A program made the position numbers and the translations under genes. Shown here piece by piece: positions 25,977-33,827 of a stretch of 64,000 nucleotides of DNA. The stretch spans positions 62,001 through 126,000 of the forward strand of contig NZ_JASISR010000006.1 of NCBI RefSeq assembly GCF_030063245.1. Direction: 5' to 3'. Source of the DNA: Paenarthrobacter sp. PH39-S1 (lineage in GTDB: Bacteria; Actinomycetota; Actinomycetes; Actinomycetales; Micrococcaceae). How positions within the stretch are numbered: position 1 is the first letter of the stretch; each line of letters starts with the position of its first letter. The notes beneath the pieces are model-generated. The model was not told where the DNA came from. It worked only from the letters and a program-made list of their open reading frames with translations, and did no database searches.

Positions 25977-27824
25977 TTGAACGGTAAGCATTTGAATACT
26001 GAGACTGAAACACAGCTGCATGCGGACAATACCGACGACGAACTCACCGTTGAGGCAACGCTGACAACCACCGCGGCGCCGCACCAGGAGGTGGCCCAGA
26101 CCTTCGCGGACTTCAATGTCCGCGAGGACATTGTGGCCTCGCTGACCGAGGCCGGCATCACCCATCCCTTCCCGATCCAATCCATGACGCTGCCGATCGC
26201 GCTGGCAGGCCACGACATCATCGGGCAGGCGAAAACCGGTACCGGCAAGACGCTGGGCTTCGGCATTCCGGCCCTGCAGCGCGTCGTGGCACCCAAGGAT
26301 CCGGGCTATGACAAGCTCCCCATCCCGGGGGCACCGCAGGCCATGGTGATTGTGCCGACCCGTGAACTCGCGGTCCAGGTTGCCAACGACCTGGCCACGG
26401 CATCGCGCCAGCGCGGCGCCCGGATCGTCACCATCTACGGCGGACGGGCCTATGAGCCGCAGATCGAATCCCTGCAGAAGGGCGTCGAGGTGGTGGTCGG
26501 CACCCCCGGCCGCCTGATCGATCTGTACAAGCAGAAACACCTCAATCTCAAGAGCGTCAAGATCGTGGTGCTGGACGAGGCCGACGAAATGCTGGACCTG
26601 GGCTTCTTGCCCGACGTCGAAACGCTGATTGCCGGCACCCCGGCCGTCCGCCAGACGCTGCTGTTCTCCGCGACCATGCCCGGCGCCGTCGTCGCCATGG
26701 CCCGGCGGTACATGACGCAGCCGACGCACATCCGCGCCGCGGACCCGGACGATGAGGGCCTGACCAAGCGCGACATCCGCCAGCTCATCTACCGAGCCCA
26801 CAGCATGGACAAGGCCGAGGTGGTGGCACGGATCCTGCAGTCCCGCGGCCGCGGCCGGACCATCATCTTCACGAAAACCAAGCGTACCGCCGCCAAGGTG
26901 GCCGACGAGCTGGTGGACCGCGGTTTCGCCGCCGCCGCCATCCACGGCGACCTGGGCCAGGGCGCGCGCGAGCAGGCGCTTCGCGCCTTCCGCAACAACA
27001 AGGTCGACGTGCTCGTGGCTACCGATGTTGCCGCCCGCGGCATCGACGTCGACGACGTCACGCACGTAATCAATTATCAGTGCGTCGAGGACGAAAAGAT
27101 CTACCTGCACCGCGTCGGACGCACCGGCCGTGCCGGCAACAAGGGCACCGCGGTGACTTTCGTGGACTGGGATGACATGCCCCGCTGGGCCCTGATCAAC
27201 AAGGCCCTGGGGCTGAATAGTCCGGAGCCGGTGGAGACGTATTCCTCCTCGCTGCACCTGTACGAGGACCTGGACATCCCCGAGGGCACCAAGGGCCGGT
27301 TGCCCCGAAACAAGCGCACACACGCCGGGATCGACGCCGAGGTCCTGGAGGATCTGGGCGAGACGGGCAAGCGAAACGCAGCACCTCGCTCCGGCGGACA
27401 TGACGGCGGCCGCTCATCGGACAATGGCCGTTCCGGCGCACGGAGCTCCGGCGGACGCGACGGCGCACGCTCTGCCTCGGACAGCGTCCGTTCCGGCGGC
27501 CGCTCATCGGATAACAACCGTTCAGGCGATAACAACCGTTCAGGCGGTCGCAGCTCCGGCGGACGTGAGGGCGCACGCTCAGCACCTGACAGCGCCCGCT
27601 CCGGCGGCCGCACGGAATCCGCCGGCGACGGCGGCGCTGAGCGCAGCCGCCGTCGTCCTTCCTCCGACCCGGCCGCCGCCGGAACCACCGGTCCCGTCAC
27701 TGCGCCCACCGGGAACGACGGCGAAGGCACGACCCAGGCGGGCCGCCCGCGCCGCAACCGCAGCCGGACCCGCCGCCGCAACGGCGAGGTTGTCGCCGGC
27801 GCCGAGTCGCCGGCAGGCGAGTAG
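25977..27824 (+). CDS. DEAD-box ATP-dependent RNA helicase
   Basis: The 615-aa protein remodels RNA and ribosome precursors. The Q motif (FADFNVREDIVASL) is near residue 43, Walker A AKTGTGKT near 84, PTRELA near 126, DEAD in VVLDEADEMLDLGF near 200, SAT in LLFSATMP near 226, and HRVGRTGRAG near 379. The last 190 residues are a disordered Arg/Gly/Ser tail with repeated SGGR and RSSDN units, typical of RNA-annealing tails. The start is TTG 25977 or TTG 25992; neither has a strong ribosome site. The next gene begins 20 bp after its stop. Confidence 0.93.
   Translation: MNGKHLNTETETQLHADNTDDELTVEATLTTTAAPHQEVAQTFADFNVREDIVASLTEAGITHPFPIQSMTLPIALAGHDIIGQAKTGTGKTLGFGIPALQRVVAPKDPGYDKLPIPGAPQAMVIVPTRELAVQVANDLATASRQRGARIVTIYGGRAYEPQIESLQKGVEVVVGTPGRLIDLYKQKHLNLKSVKIVVLDEADEMLDLGFLPDVETLIAGTPAVRQTLLFSATMPGAVVAMARRYMTQPTHIRAADPDDEGLTKRDIRQLIYRAHSMDKAEVVARILQSRGRGRTIIFTKTKRTAAKVADELVDRGFAAAAIHGDLGQGAREQALRAFRNNKVDVLVATDVAARGIDVDDVTHVINYQCVEDEKIYLHRVGRTGRAGNKGTAVTFVDWDDMPRWALINKALGLNSPEPVETYSSSLHLYEDLDIPEGTKGRLPRNKRTHAGIDAEVLEDLGETGKRNAAPRSGGHDGGRSSDNGRSGARSSGGRDGARSASDSVRSGGRSSDNNRSGDNNRSGGRSSGGREGARSAPDSARSGGRTESAGDGGAERSRRRPSSDPAAAGTTGPVTAPTGNDGEGTTQAGRPRRNRSRTRRRNGEVVAGAESPAGE
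27400..27610 (+). repeat. Repetitive Arg/Gly/Ser-coding region of the helicase tail
   Basis: Short imperfect units encode SGGR, RSSDN and SGGREGARSA. An 18-bp unit (gataacaaccgttcaggc) is directly duplicated near 27510-27545. The array is in frame and adds only to the disordered tail. Confidence 0.65.
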
Positions 27825-27844
27825 CGCCGGGAACTTCGCAGCCG

Positions 27845-28720
27845 ATGACGAGTACGCGATGGCAGCCCGACGGCGACGGCGCGAATTTGGTGGTGCAGGC
27901 AGACAACGCCGAGTACCTTCCCACCCTGCCGGACGGCGCCTTTACGCTGATCTACGTCGACCCGCCGTTCAACACCGGGCGTACGCAGAGCCGCCGGCAG
28001 ACCACCATGACCCGCAGCGCCAACGGCGACCGGATCGGCTTTGGCGGGCAGAGTTATGCCACCACCAAGGGCGCCCTGCACAGCTACGACGACGCGTTCA
28101 CGGATTATTGGTCGTTTCTGGAGCCGCGGCTGCTGCAGGCCTGGCGGCTGCTGGCCGAGGACGGCACCTTGTACGTACATCTGGATTACCGCGAGGTGCA
28201 CTACGCCAAGGTCATGCTGGACGCCATTTTCGGGCGGGACTGCTTTCTCAACGAACTCATCTGGGCTTACGATTACGGTGCCCGCGCCAAGAACCGGTGG
28301 CCGGCCAAGCACGACAATATCTTGGTGTACGTGAAAAACCCGGCGAAATATCACTTCAACAGCGCCGAAGTGGACAGGGAGCCGTACATGGCGCCCGGGC
28401 TGGTAACGCCGGAAAAGCGCGAGCTCGGGAAGCTGCCCACCGATGTCTGGTGGCACACCATCGTCTCCCCGACTGGCAAGGAGAAGACCGGCTACCCCAC
28501 GCAGAAACCCGAGGGGCTGCTGCGCCGGGTGGTGGCCGCGTCCTCGCGCCCGGGTGACTGGGTGCTGGACTTCTTTGCCGGATCCGGGACACTGGGGGCC
28601 GTTGCGTTCGGGCTGGGCCGGAAGTTCATCTGCGTGGACCAGAACCCGCAGGCCATCGAGGTCATGACCCGGCGGCTGGGACTTGCCGCGACCGTCGTCG
28701 CCCATCCCCCGGCCGACTGA
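27845..28720 (+). CDS. Site-specific DNA methyltransferase (adenine N6 or cytosine N4), orphan
   Basis: The 291-aa protein has the catalytic motif YVDPPFNTG near residue 36-44 before the SAM-binding motif DFFAGSGT near 241, the beta-type (permuted) order of amino-methyltransferases. TGYPTQKPEGLLRRVV is the conserved helix before the SAM motif. ATG 27845 lies 20 bp after the helicase stop, so the pair is probably co-transcribed. No restriction endonuclease gene is adjacent, so this is an orphan enzyme of CcrM-like type that may mark the chromosome. The target sequence is unknown. Confidence 0.9.
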   Translation: MTSTRWQPDGDGANLVVQADNAEYLPTLPDGAFTLIYVDPPFNTGRTQSRRQTTMTRSANGDRIGFGGQSYATTKGALHSYDDAFTDYWSFLEPRLLQAWRLLAEDGTLYVHLDYREVHYAKVMLDAIFGRDCFLNELIWAYDYGARAKNRWPAKHDNILVYVKNPAKYHFNSAEVDREPYMAPGLVTPEKRELGKLPTDVWWHTIVSPTGKEKTGYPTQKPEGLLRRVVAASSRPGDWVLDFFAGSGTLGAVAFGLGRKFICVDQNPQAIEVMTRRLGLAATVVAHPPAD

Positions 28721-28738
28721 CAGACCCTGCCCTGACCC

Positions 28739-28798
28739 AACTGAGTCGCACTTATGGCACCCATTCGCGCGAATGGGTGCCATAAGTGCGACTCAGTT
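28739..28798. repeat. Perfect 60-bp palindrome without spacer
   Basis: Bases 28739-28798 equal their own reverse complement; the centre is at 28768/28769 in cgcgcg. The half-site is aactgagtcgcacttatgg followed by cacccattcgc. It starts 19 bp after the methyltransferase stop. It can form a 28- to 30-bp hairpin in RNA, so it may end transcription in both directions, but it has no T run. Its length and perfection exceed ordinary terminators and suggest a repeated palindromic element. Confidence 0.95.
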
Positions 28799-29204
28799 CG
28801 GTCAGGACGGACGACGGCGGTCCTGGTGCCGTTAGATGAGCGGGCGGCCCTCACGCCTGGTTTGCTGCCATGCTCAACGCGCGCGACTAAAGGCCCCAAA
28901 GGTCTAAGCTGCAAAAAGGCATCCGGGCTGTCGAAGCTGGTAGATAGCATCCCCTGACGGAACAGCACCGCCGCCGCTGTCACCAGTGCTCAATACCCAT
29001 GGCCTGAGTCTGACCGCAGTATTGGCATGTCCCGGGGCGGGAGAACAAGGTATGGAACACGGTTTTGAATCCAAAGAGCAGGAACATGGTCTCTTTCGTT
29101 TCAGGGCCGGTGGTAGGCGGCGTCTGGTGGGGCCGGACCTGCTACGTCATCGACACCCTGGCAGCCGCTTGCCTCAGCCCATCTGCGTTAGCATACGGTG
29201 GAAA
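28799..29204. other. Spacer without a supported gene
   Basis: The 400 bp between the palindrome and the MarR gene contain only short open frames without ribosome sites or family resemblance. Base composition is less GC-biased at codon third positions than nearby genes, which argues against coding. It may be debris of the accessory segment 28.7-32.9 kb. Confidence 0.35.
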
Positions 29205-29765
29205 TCAGAGGCCCAGGTGGGGCAGCGGAGTCGTGGCCATGGTGGGGATTGCCTCGATCAATGTTGTGAGGCGTAGACGCAGATCCGCTGATCTGTCGTA
29301 ATTCTCAAGAGACAGGCCTTTCACGGCATCCTGAGCGGACTGCAGCAATTCTCTGCCGGCATCAGTTAGTGCAACTGTGGTGCTGCGCTGATCGGAGATT
29401 CCCCTGTTCCTAGTAATGAGGCCATCGCTTTCCAGCCCTCGAAGAATTTTTCCAACGGTTTGGGCCCGGATCCTGAGACTGCCAGCCAGGGCTGCTTGAG
29501 ATATGGGACCGGCCGCGGCCAGGGACATCAGGGCTGTGAACGAGGACATGGTCAGTTTCAGGGGCGCCAGGGCCTGGTTACCGAGGTACTCCACGAGCCG
29601 GCCTGCCGTGATCAATAACCGTGCGGTGGGCCAGGAATCAAGATCCAGTGCGCGTTCCGATGTCGGTGCTGACGGCTCCTGGGCAGGGGTCCGATCTGGT
29701 CCGGATCTCAATGGCTCACGCCCCGGCCCGTCCCGCCGCAGTAGCTCCCGGGCGCCAACCCACAA
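29205..29765 (-). CDS. MarR-family transcriptional regulator
   Basis: The protein of up to 186 aa has a winged helix: LTMSSFTALMSLAAAGPISQ, then AALAGSLRIRAQTVGKILRGL (the recognition helix region) and the wing with NRGISDQRSTTVALTDAGREL. MarR proteins bind palindromic operators and let go on binding phenolic or oxidative ligands. The start is uncertain; TTG 29765 gives a long Pro/Arg-rich N-terminus, and the conserved part begins near LDSWPTARLL. The operon at 29973-31752 lies upstream on the same strand and has a palindromic operator that this protein might recognise. Confidence 0.85.
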   Translation of the reverse strand: MWVGARELLRRDGPGREPLRSGPDRTPAQEPSAPTSERALDLDSWPTARLLITAGRLVEYLGNQALAPLKLTMSSFTALMSLAAAGPISQAALAGSLRIRAQTVGKILRGLESDGLITRNRGISDQRSTTVALTDAGRELLQSAQDAVKGLSLENYDRSADLRLRLTTLIEAIPTMATTPLPHLGL

Positions 29766-29972
29766 ATTGTTGTCCCACGACGAAGGAACCTGCGCTACAG
29801 GCTGTGCGAATTTCGTCGGTTCGTGTTCTGCGCATCGTCCCTCCGGTGCCGGTGGCGTGCAGCTGGCCCCGGCCTCGGAAGGTGCCCGCGTCCCCCGCAG
29901 ACCCCGCTTTCCGGGGCCAGCCGCGGCTGCGCGCCTGAATCAACAGTCGCACAGCCGCCATCCGTTCAGTTC

Positions 29973-30581
29973 CTAGGCGTTTTGCACATTGTCTTTGGCT
30001 TCTGCCGCTCGGTCAGTGACATCGCCAACAGCGGACTGGCTTTCATCCTTGATGTGCTCGACAGCATCGGACACCGTGGACTTCACACTTGCCACCGCTT
30101 CCTGAGCTGGTTCCTGCAGTCCCTGCGCGATGTCTTTCGCAGCCTCGCTCAAGTGCGACGTCAACGGGGCGGCGGCGTCCTTGATGGCCTGGGCGGCTTC
30201 ACGCTCTTTCTGCGATGCAGGCATCAGCGAGGCAATGAGCATCCCGGCACCGAAAGCGATCAGACCTGCTGCGATGGGATTGCCCTGGGCTTTCGCCGCG
30301 ACGCGGTGCGGGGCGTCTCCGATAGCCCCTCCGGTGCCGGAGATGCTATCACCTACTCCGGAAACAGCCTCGTGCGCGGTATCAGCGACCTGGTCAGCAG
30401 CACCCATAACGCGGTCTTTGAGCCCGCTGACGGCACCACGGACGCTTTCCTTGACCTTTTCGGTCTGCCGGTCCACAATGTGCGACGGGCTGACCTTATC
30501 GGCCAGTGCATCGACGTTGGCGCTCAAGGCGGCGCGGGTCTGTTCAATGTTGGCACGCAAGACTTCTGGGTTGTCGCTCAT
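29973..30581 (-). CDS. DUF3618 domain protein
   Basis: The 202-aa protein begins SDNPEVLRANIEQTRAALSA, the DUF3618 signature (IExTRaeLs). It continues with amphipathic, Lys/Asp-rich helices and one membrane helix (IAAGLIAFGAGMLIASLM). The C-terminal half resembles late-embryogenesis or apolipoprotein-like amphipathic repeats. Such proteins are membrane-linked and often go with stress operons. It is the last of three genes joined by ATGA overlaps; the start overlaps the holin-family stop. Confidence 0.85.
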   Translation of the reverse strand: MSDNPEVLRANIEQTRAALSANVDALADKVSPSHIVDRQTEKVKESVRGAVSGLKDRVMGAADQVADTAHEAVSGVGDSISGTGGAIGDAPHRVAAKAQGNPIAAGLIAFGAGMLIASLMPASQKEREAAQAIKDAAAPLTSHLSEAAKDIAQGLQEPAQEAVASVKSTVSDAVEHIKDESQSAVGDVTDRAAEAKDNVQNA

Positions 30582-31003
30582 CGTGGTTCCTCACTTGGTT
30601 TCAGAGTTCCGGGAATTTCCTGCAGGGTTTGCGTCGTTTCGGGCAGACCCTTGATAGCTTGCATCTCCTTGCGGCCCTTCACGGCCAGCACGGCAGCGAT
30701 GATGCCCCAAATGACAGCGACGATCACAGCGGACCAGCCCAGTCCTGTGATGTAGGCGCCCAGCGCCCACCACAAAGCGATGGAGAGGAACAGCAAGGTG
30801 AAGCGTGCCGCTTCCGAGGCCCCGGCGAACAGGCCGGCACCCCTTCCCGCGCGGATGGCTGACTGTTTAGCCTCGACTTTGGCCAGCTCCACTTCCTGGC
30901 GCATCAAAGTCGAGATGTCGCCGGATACTTGACCGAATAAATCACCCAGAGACGTGGTGGCGGCTTTCTGTTCAGCGGCGGTTTGGGGGATTCCGCTGCT
31001 CAT
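30578..31003 (-). CDS. Phage-holin-like membrane protein (actinobacterial holin superfamily III)
   Basis: The 141-aa protein has an amphipathic N-terminus (TSLGDLFGQVSGDISTLM, then RQEVELAKVEAKQ) and two membrane helices (AARFTLLFLSIALWWALGAYI and VIVAVIWGIIAAVLAV). Despite the family name it is a chromosomal protein, usually found beside DUF3618 genes in Actinobacteria, and no phage gene is near. It overlaps both neighbours by 4 nt. A role in envelope stress is plausible but unproven. Confidence 0.85.
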   Translation of the reverse strand: MSSGIPQTAAEQKAATTSLGDLFGQVSGDISTLMRQEVELAKVEAKQSAIRAGRGAGLFAGASEAARFTLLFLSIALWWALGAYITGLGWSAVIVAVIWGIIAAVLAVKGRKEMQAIKGLPETTQTLQEIPGTLKPSEEPR

Positions 31004-31752
31004 CGGTACCTTCCGTCGTCCGGGAAGGACTCCGTCTCGGGAGCCAGGTAATCCGGTGTTCCTGGCAAGGCTGCTGTGGAAACCGGGGCCTCCCCTGCTG
31101 CAAGAGTTGGCTCCACATACACGTCACCGGCGCCGTAGGGCTGAACAGGGGCAGGGGCAACGACCGGCGAAACAGCCCTAACCGGAGTCGTTAACGTGCC
31201 GTTTGCTGTCCCGCCGCTGGAAGCCCCAGCGCTTAGGCCCCTCGTCAGCCGGCCAGCTAGGATGCCGACACCGCACGCGAGAGCCAGAAACGCAACCGGA
31301 CGCTGCCGGGCGAAGCCTCGCACTTCCTCAAGCAGGGACCCCGGATTCCGTCCTTCGAGCCAGGACGCCAACGAGGCAGACCTGTCCGCAGTCTGACGGA
31401 CCAGATCACTGGCCGTTCCGCTCTGATCGGAAGAGTTGGCCATGGAATGCAGTTCATCAGCGACAGAACGCAGACCCCCAGCGAGTCGCTGCTGTTGAGC
31501 GTCCGCCTGATCCACCAAGTCAGTGCGCACCTGGGCCAACAGGTCCTTGGCCTGGAACGCTACTTCTGACACGACCTGAGTCGTCTCATCTTTCGCTGTC
31601 TCGGCAACGTGGCCTGCCGCGTGTGCTGCCACATGGGTCATGTCGGCGGCTTCGCCCTTGACTGCGTCTGTTGTGGAGTCGCTGACCGTCGCTTCCGGGG
31701 TAGCACCGTACGACGAGGTCTGTGCGTCCTGCATCCGTGGGTTCTCTGTCAT
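31000..31752 (-). CDS. Hypothetical membrane-associated protein of the DUF3618/holin operon
   Basis: The 250-aa protein has a long Ala/Thr/Asp-rich helical N-terminus with apolipoprotein-like heptads (AFQAKDLLAQVRTDLVDQAD), then one membrane helix (RPVAFLALACGVGILAGRL) and a Pro-rich disordered tail. It is first in the three-gene operon, just behind the palindromic operator at 31812-31850. Comparable proteins with this layout sit upstream of holin/DUF3618 pairs in other actinobacteria. No enzyme motif was seen. Confidence 0.75.
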   Translation of the reverse strand: MTENPRMQDAQTSSYGATPEATVSDSTTDAVKGEAADMTHVAAHAAGHVAETAKDETTQVVSEVAFQAKDLLAQVRTDLVDQADAQQQRLAGGLRSVADELHSMANSSDQSGTASDLVRQTADRSASLASWLEGRNPGSLLEEVRGFARQRPVAFLALACGVGILAGRLTRGLSAGASSGGTANGTLTTPVRAVSPVVAPAPVQPYGAGDVYVEPTLAAGEAPVSTAALPGTPDYLAPETESFPDDGRYR

Positions 31753-31802
31753 CGTCGCTCGCTTTCAAAGGTATGCTGCTGATCCGGAACTGAAATTTCT
31801 GG

Positions 31803-31850
31803 TTTTTCGATAGTAACCATGCTTACCAGCCTATCGTAAGCATGGTTACT
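31803..31850 (-). promoter_or_regulatory. Promoter with palindromic operator upstream of the 31000-31752 operon
   Basis: Arms 31812-31826 (agtaaccatgcttac) and 31836-31850 (gtaagcatggttact) are perfect 15-bp inverted repeats with a 9-bp spacer. On the minus strand TTACGA and TACTAT lie 18 bp apart and fit -35 and -10 boxes; the operator overlaps both. The dyad would let a dimeric repressor block transcription. The MarR gene at 29205-29765, downstream on the same strand, is the nearest candidate regulator. Confidence 0.65.
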
Positions 31851-32042
31851 GTTACACGGTCAACCCTCGCCGACAGGACCGCAGAATAAGGGTTCGCCTC
31901 ATGGGCCTTGTGAATCTCCGGTACCCAATCGGTCCAGCTGGCGTGGATCCATGTGCGTCGTGCGGCGGATGTGGATCCAGGCTAAGTATGGGCACTATTC
32001 ATGGGAACCAGTTCTGACGGACTATCGACGACCACCAAGTAA

Positions 32043-32189
32043 CCGGGCCTCGGCGGCTGGCCAGGTGGCCTGGCCTTCGGAACACACCTGCAGAGCCTCT
32101 TCTCACTTCAAAGGTGGCTGCCCGCCGTCGGCGGCTCCCTGGTCTTCCTGCTGTTCTGGGGCCTGATCACCAGGCGACTCCGCAGGTAA
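32043..32189 (+). pseudogene. C-terminal fragment of a membrane protein gene
   Basis: An open frame without a start ends in a membrane helix and basic tail (WLPAVGGSLVFLLFWGLITR, then RLRR and TAA). It lacks an N-terminus, since an in-frame stop lies at 32040-32042. The parent family cannot be named. The rest of 31851-32335 contains nothing else recognisable. The truncated kinase gene follows directly, which suggests a deletion-prone segment. Confidence 0.4.
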
Positions 32190-32335
32190 CCCACCCGCAC
32201 AACACCACGCCGAACCGCCCGCCGGGTTGACGGACTGATCCCTCGGTACAGGTGGCGCCACGGTACACCGCCGATACTTCCGTGCTGTCGCGGACAACAT
32301 ACCTTTCCTCGGAGGACGCAACGACGGAGAACGCC

Positions 32336-32983
32336 ATGCCATATCCCGTTGGTCCCGCATCCCGTTGCGCGGCCATCATCATCACCCCGTCAAAAAATGT
32401 GGCCGTGGACTTTAAGACGACCCTGCTGGACATCTGCCGTGAAGAAGGCTGGGCCGAGCCACTGTGGCTGGAGACAACCCAGGACGACCCCGGCGCCGGA
32501 CAAGCACGCCACGCATTAGAGGGAGACGTGGACCTGGTCATCGCGGCCGCTGGTGATCGGACCGTGCGGTGTGTCACTGAGGTCCTCGCCGGCACGGACA
32601 CACCCTTGGGGCTTATTCCCTTAGGTACCGGCAATCTCCTGGCCCGGAATCTGGGTCTGGACGTCGCCGACCCTTTCGCTTCCGCCCGAGTGGCCCTTAC
32701 GCACGGTCACGACGGGCGCATCGATGTCGTCAAAGCCGTGGTGGACCAGGCCCAGGACGAGCAGGCGTTCCTGGTCATGGCCGGTCTCGGCTTCGATGCC
32801 GACGTCATGGCGCCCGGAGGCTGGGCCGGAGGCTGCCCTAGTCAGCCGCGGCGTCGGCAACCGATACCGGCCTCCTACGGCCGAACGACTACGGTGCCGC
32901 TGGAGAGATCCTCAATCCGCGCCAACACCTCCGGTGCCGTGAGGTTTTCCCCCAGCCGATTCGGCTTCCCCAAGCCGTGGTAA
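32336..32983 (+). pseudogene. Diacylglycerol kinase-like protein, C-terminally truncated
   Basis: ATG 32336 follows ggag at good spacing. The N-terminal 160 residues are a DAGK catalytic domain: VDLVIAAAGDRTVRCVTEVL, where the family's GGDGT motif appears as AGDRT, then GLIPLGTGNLLARNLG and LVMAGLGFDADVM. After about 32815 homology stops, and the frame runs into the 3' end of the opposite PHP gene. A full enzyme has about 300 residues, so the second domain is lost. The altered GGDGT motif also argues against activity. Confidence 0.75.
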
Positions 32984-33723
32984 TCCGACGAACCTGTCAC
33001 CAGCAGCGCATGCCGGGCCGCCAACGCGCGCAGCCATGCCTTTCCCTGCTCCGGATTGTCCCGGTGGTCCACCTCTACGCCCAGCAGGCCGGCGTCGATC
33101 ATGTCCCGGAAAGTCTGCTCCCCGACCACCCGGCCGCGGGCCGAGGCCACCGGGTGAGCAAACACGGGGACGCCTCCTGCCGCCCTGACCAGTTCAATGG
33201 CGCGCATCGGATCCGGCGCGTAATGCGAGACGTAATAGTGCGAATGCGAAGTCAGAATGCTGGCGAACGCCTCGCTCCGGTCCGCCACGACCCCCACCGC
33301 GACGAGCGCATCGGCAATATGCGGCCGGCCGACCGTTGCCCCCGGCGCCATATGCTGGGTGACATCGTCCCAGTTCAGCGGATAATCTTCCGCCAACCGC
33401 TCCACCATGCGCTCCGCCCGGCTCAGCCTGGCGTCCTTGGCCTTGGTGATTTCCTCCAGCAGCCCGGGATGGGCCGGGTCATGCAGGTATGACAGCAAAT
33501 GGACGCTGATTCCCTCGGCGGTGCGGCAGGAAACCTCCATGCCAGGCACCAGCGCCACACCGACTTCCCGCGCGGCCGTCGACGCCTCCGCCCAGCCGTC
33601 CGTGGTGTCGTGATCGGTCAGTGCCAGCGCGTCGAGGCCGGCGTCCCGGGCGGCGGCCAGCAAAACGGCCGGCGGCTGGGTTCCGTCCGAAACATTTGAA
33701 TGGGTATGCAGATCGATCCTCAC
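32875..33723 (-). CDS. PHP-domain phosphoesterase (RNase AM / nucleotidase type)
   Basis: The 282-aa protein starts with MRIDLHTHSNVSDG, the first PHP metal motif, followed by ALALTDHDTTDGW and VPGMEVSC. YYVSHYAP and GVPVFAHPVA supply further His ligands, and VTGSSDYHG is the last motif. All metal-binding motifs of a trinuclear PHP enzyme are present. Relatives hydrolyse 3',5'-bisnucleotides or the 5' ends of short RNAs. The gene overlaps the truncated kinase at its 3' end and is divergent from the aminopeptidase gene. Confidence 0.9.
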   Translation of the reverse strand: MRIDLHTHSNVSDGTQPPAVLLAAARDAGLDALALTDHDTTDGWAEASTAAREVGVALVPGMEVSCRTAEGISVHLLSYLHDPAHPGLLEEITKAKDARLSRAERMVERLAEDYPLNWDDVTQHMAPGATVGRPHIADALVAVGVVADRSEAFASILTSHSHYYVSHYAPDPMRAIELVRAAGGVPVFAHPVASARGRVVGEQTFRDMIDAGLLGVEVDHRDNPEQGKAWLRALAARHALLVTGSSDYHGLGKPNRLGENLTAPEVLARIEDLSSGTVVVRP

Positions 33724-33827
33724 CCTTACAGCCTACGTCCGGCCGCTCCCGCTGCGGGCGCCCGCGCCGGACTCCGCCCCGGGGCCGCCGGTGGCCCGAT
33801 GTCGGGGCGCGGTGAGAGACTAAAGGG

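Noticed and set aside
28986-29276. Open frame between the palindrome and the MarR gene
   Set aside because: No ribosome site, no family resemblance, Arg/Gly-rich composition and overlap with the marR end.
30578-31003. Prophage, because of a holin-family gene
   Set aside because: No lysin, capsid, terminase or integrase gene is near; this holin family is chromosomal in Actinobacteria.
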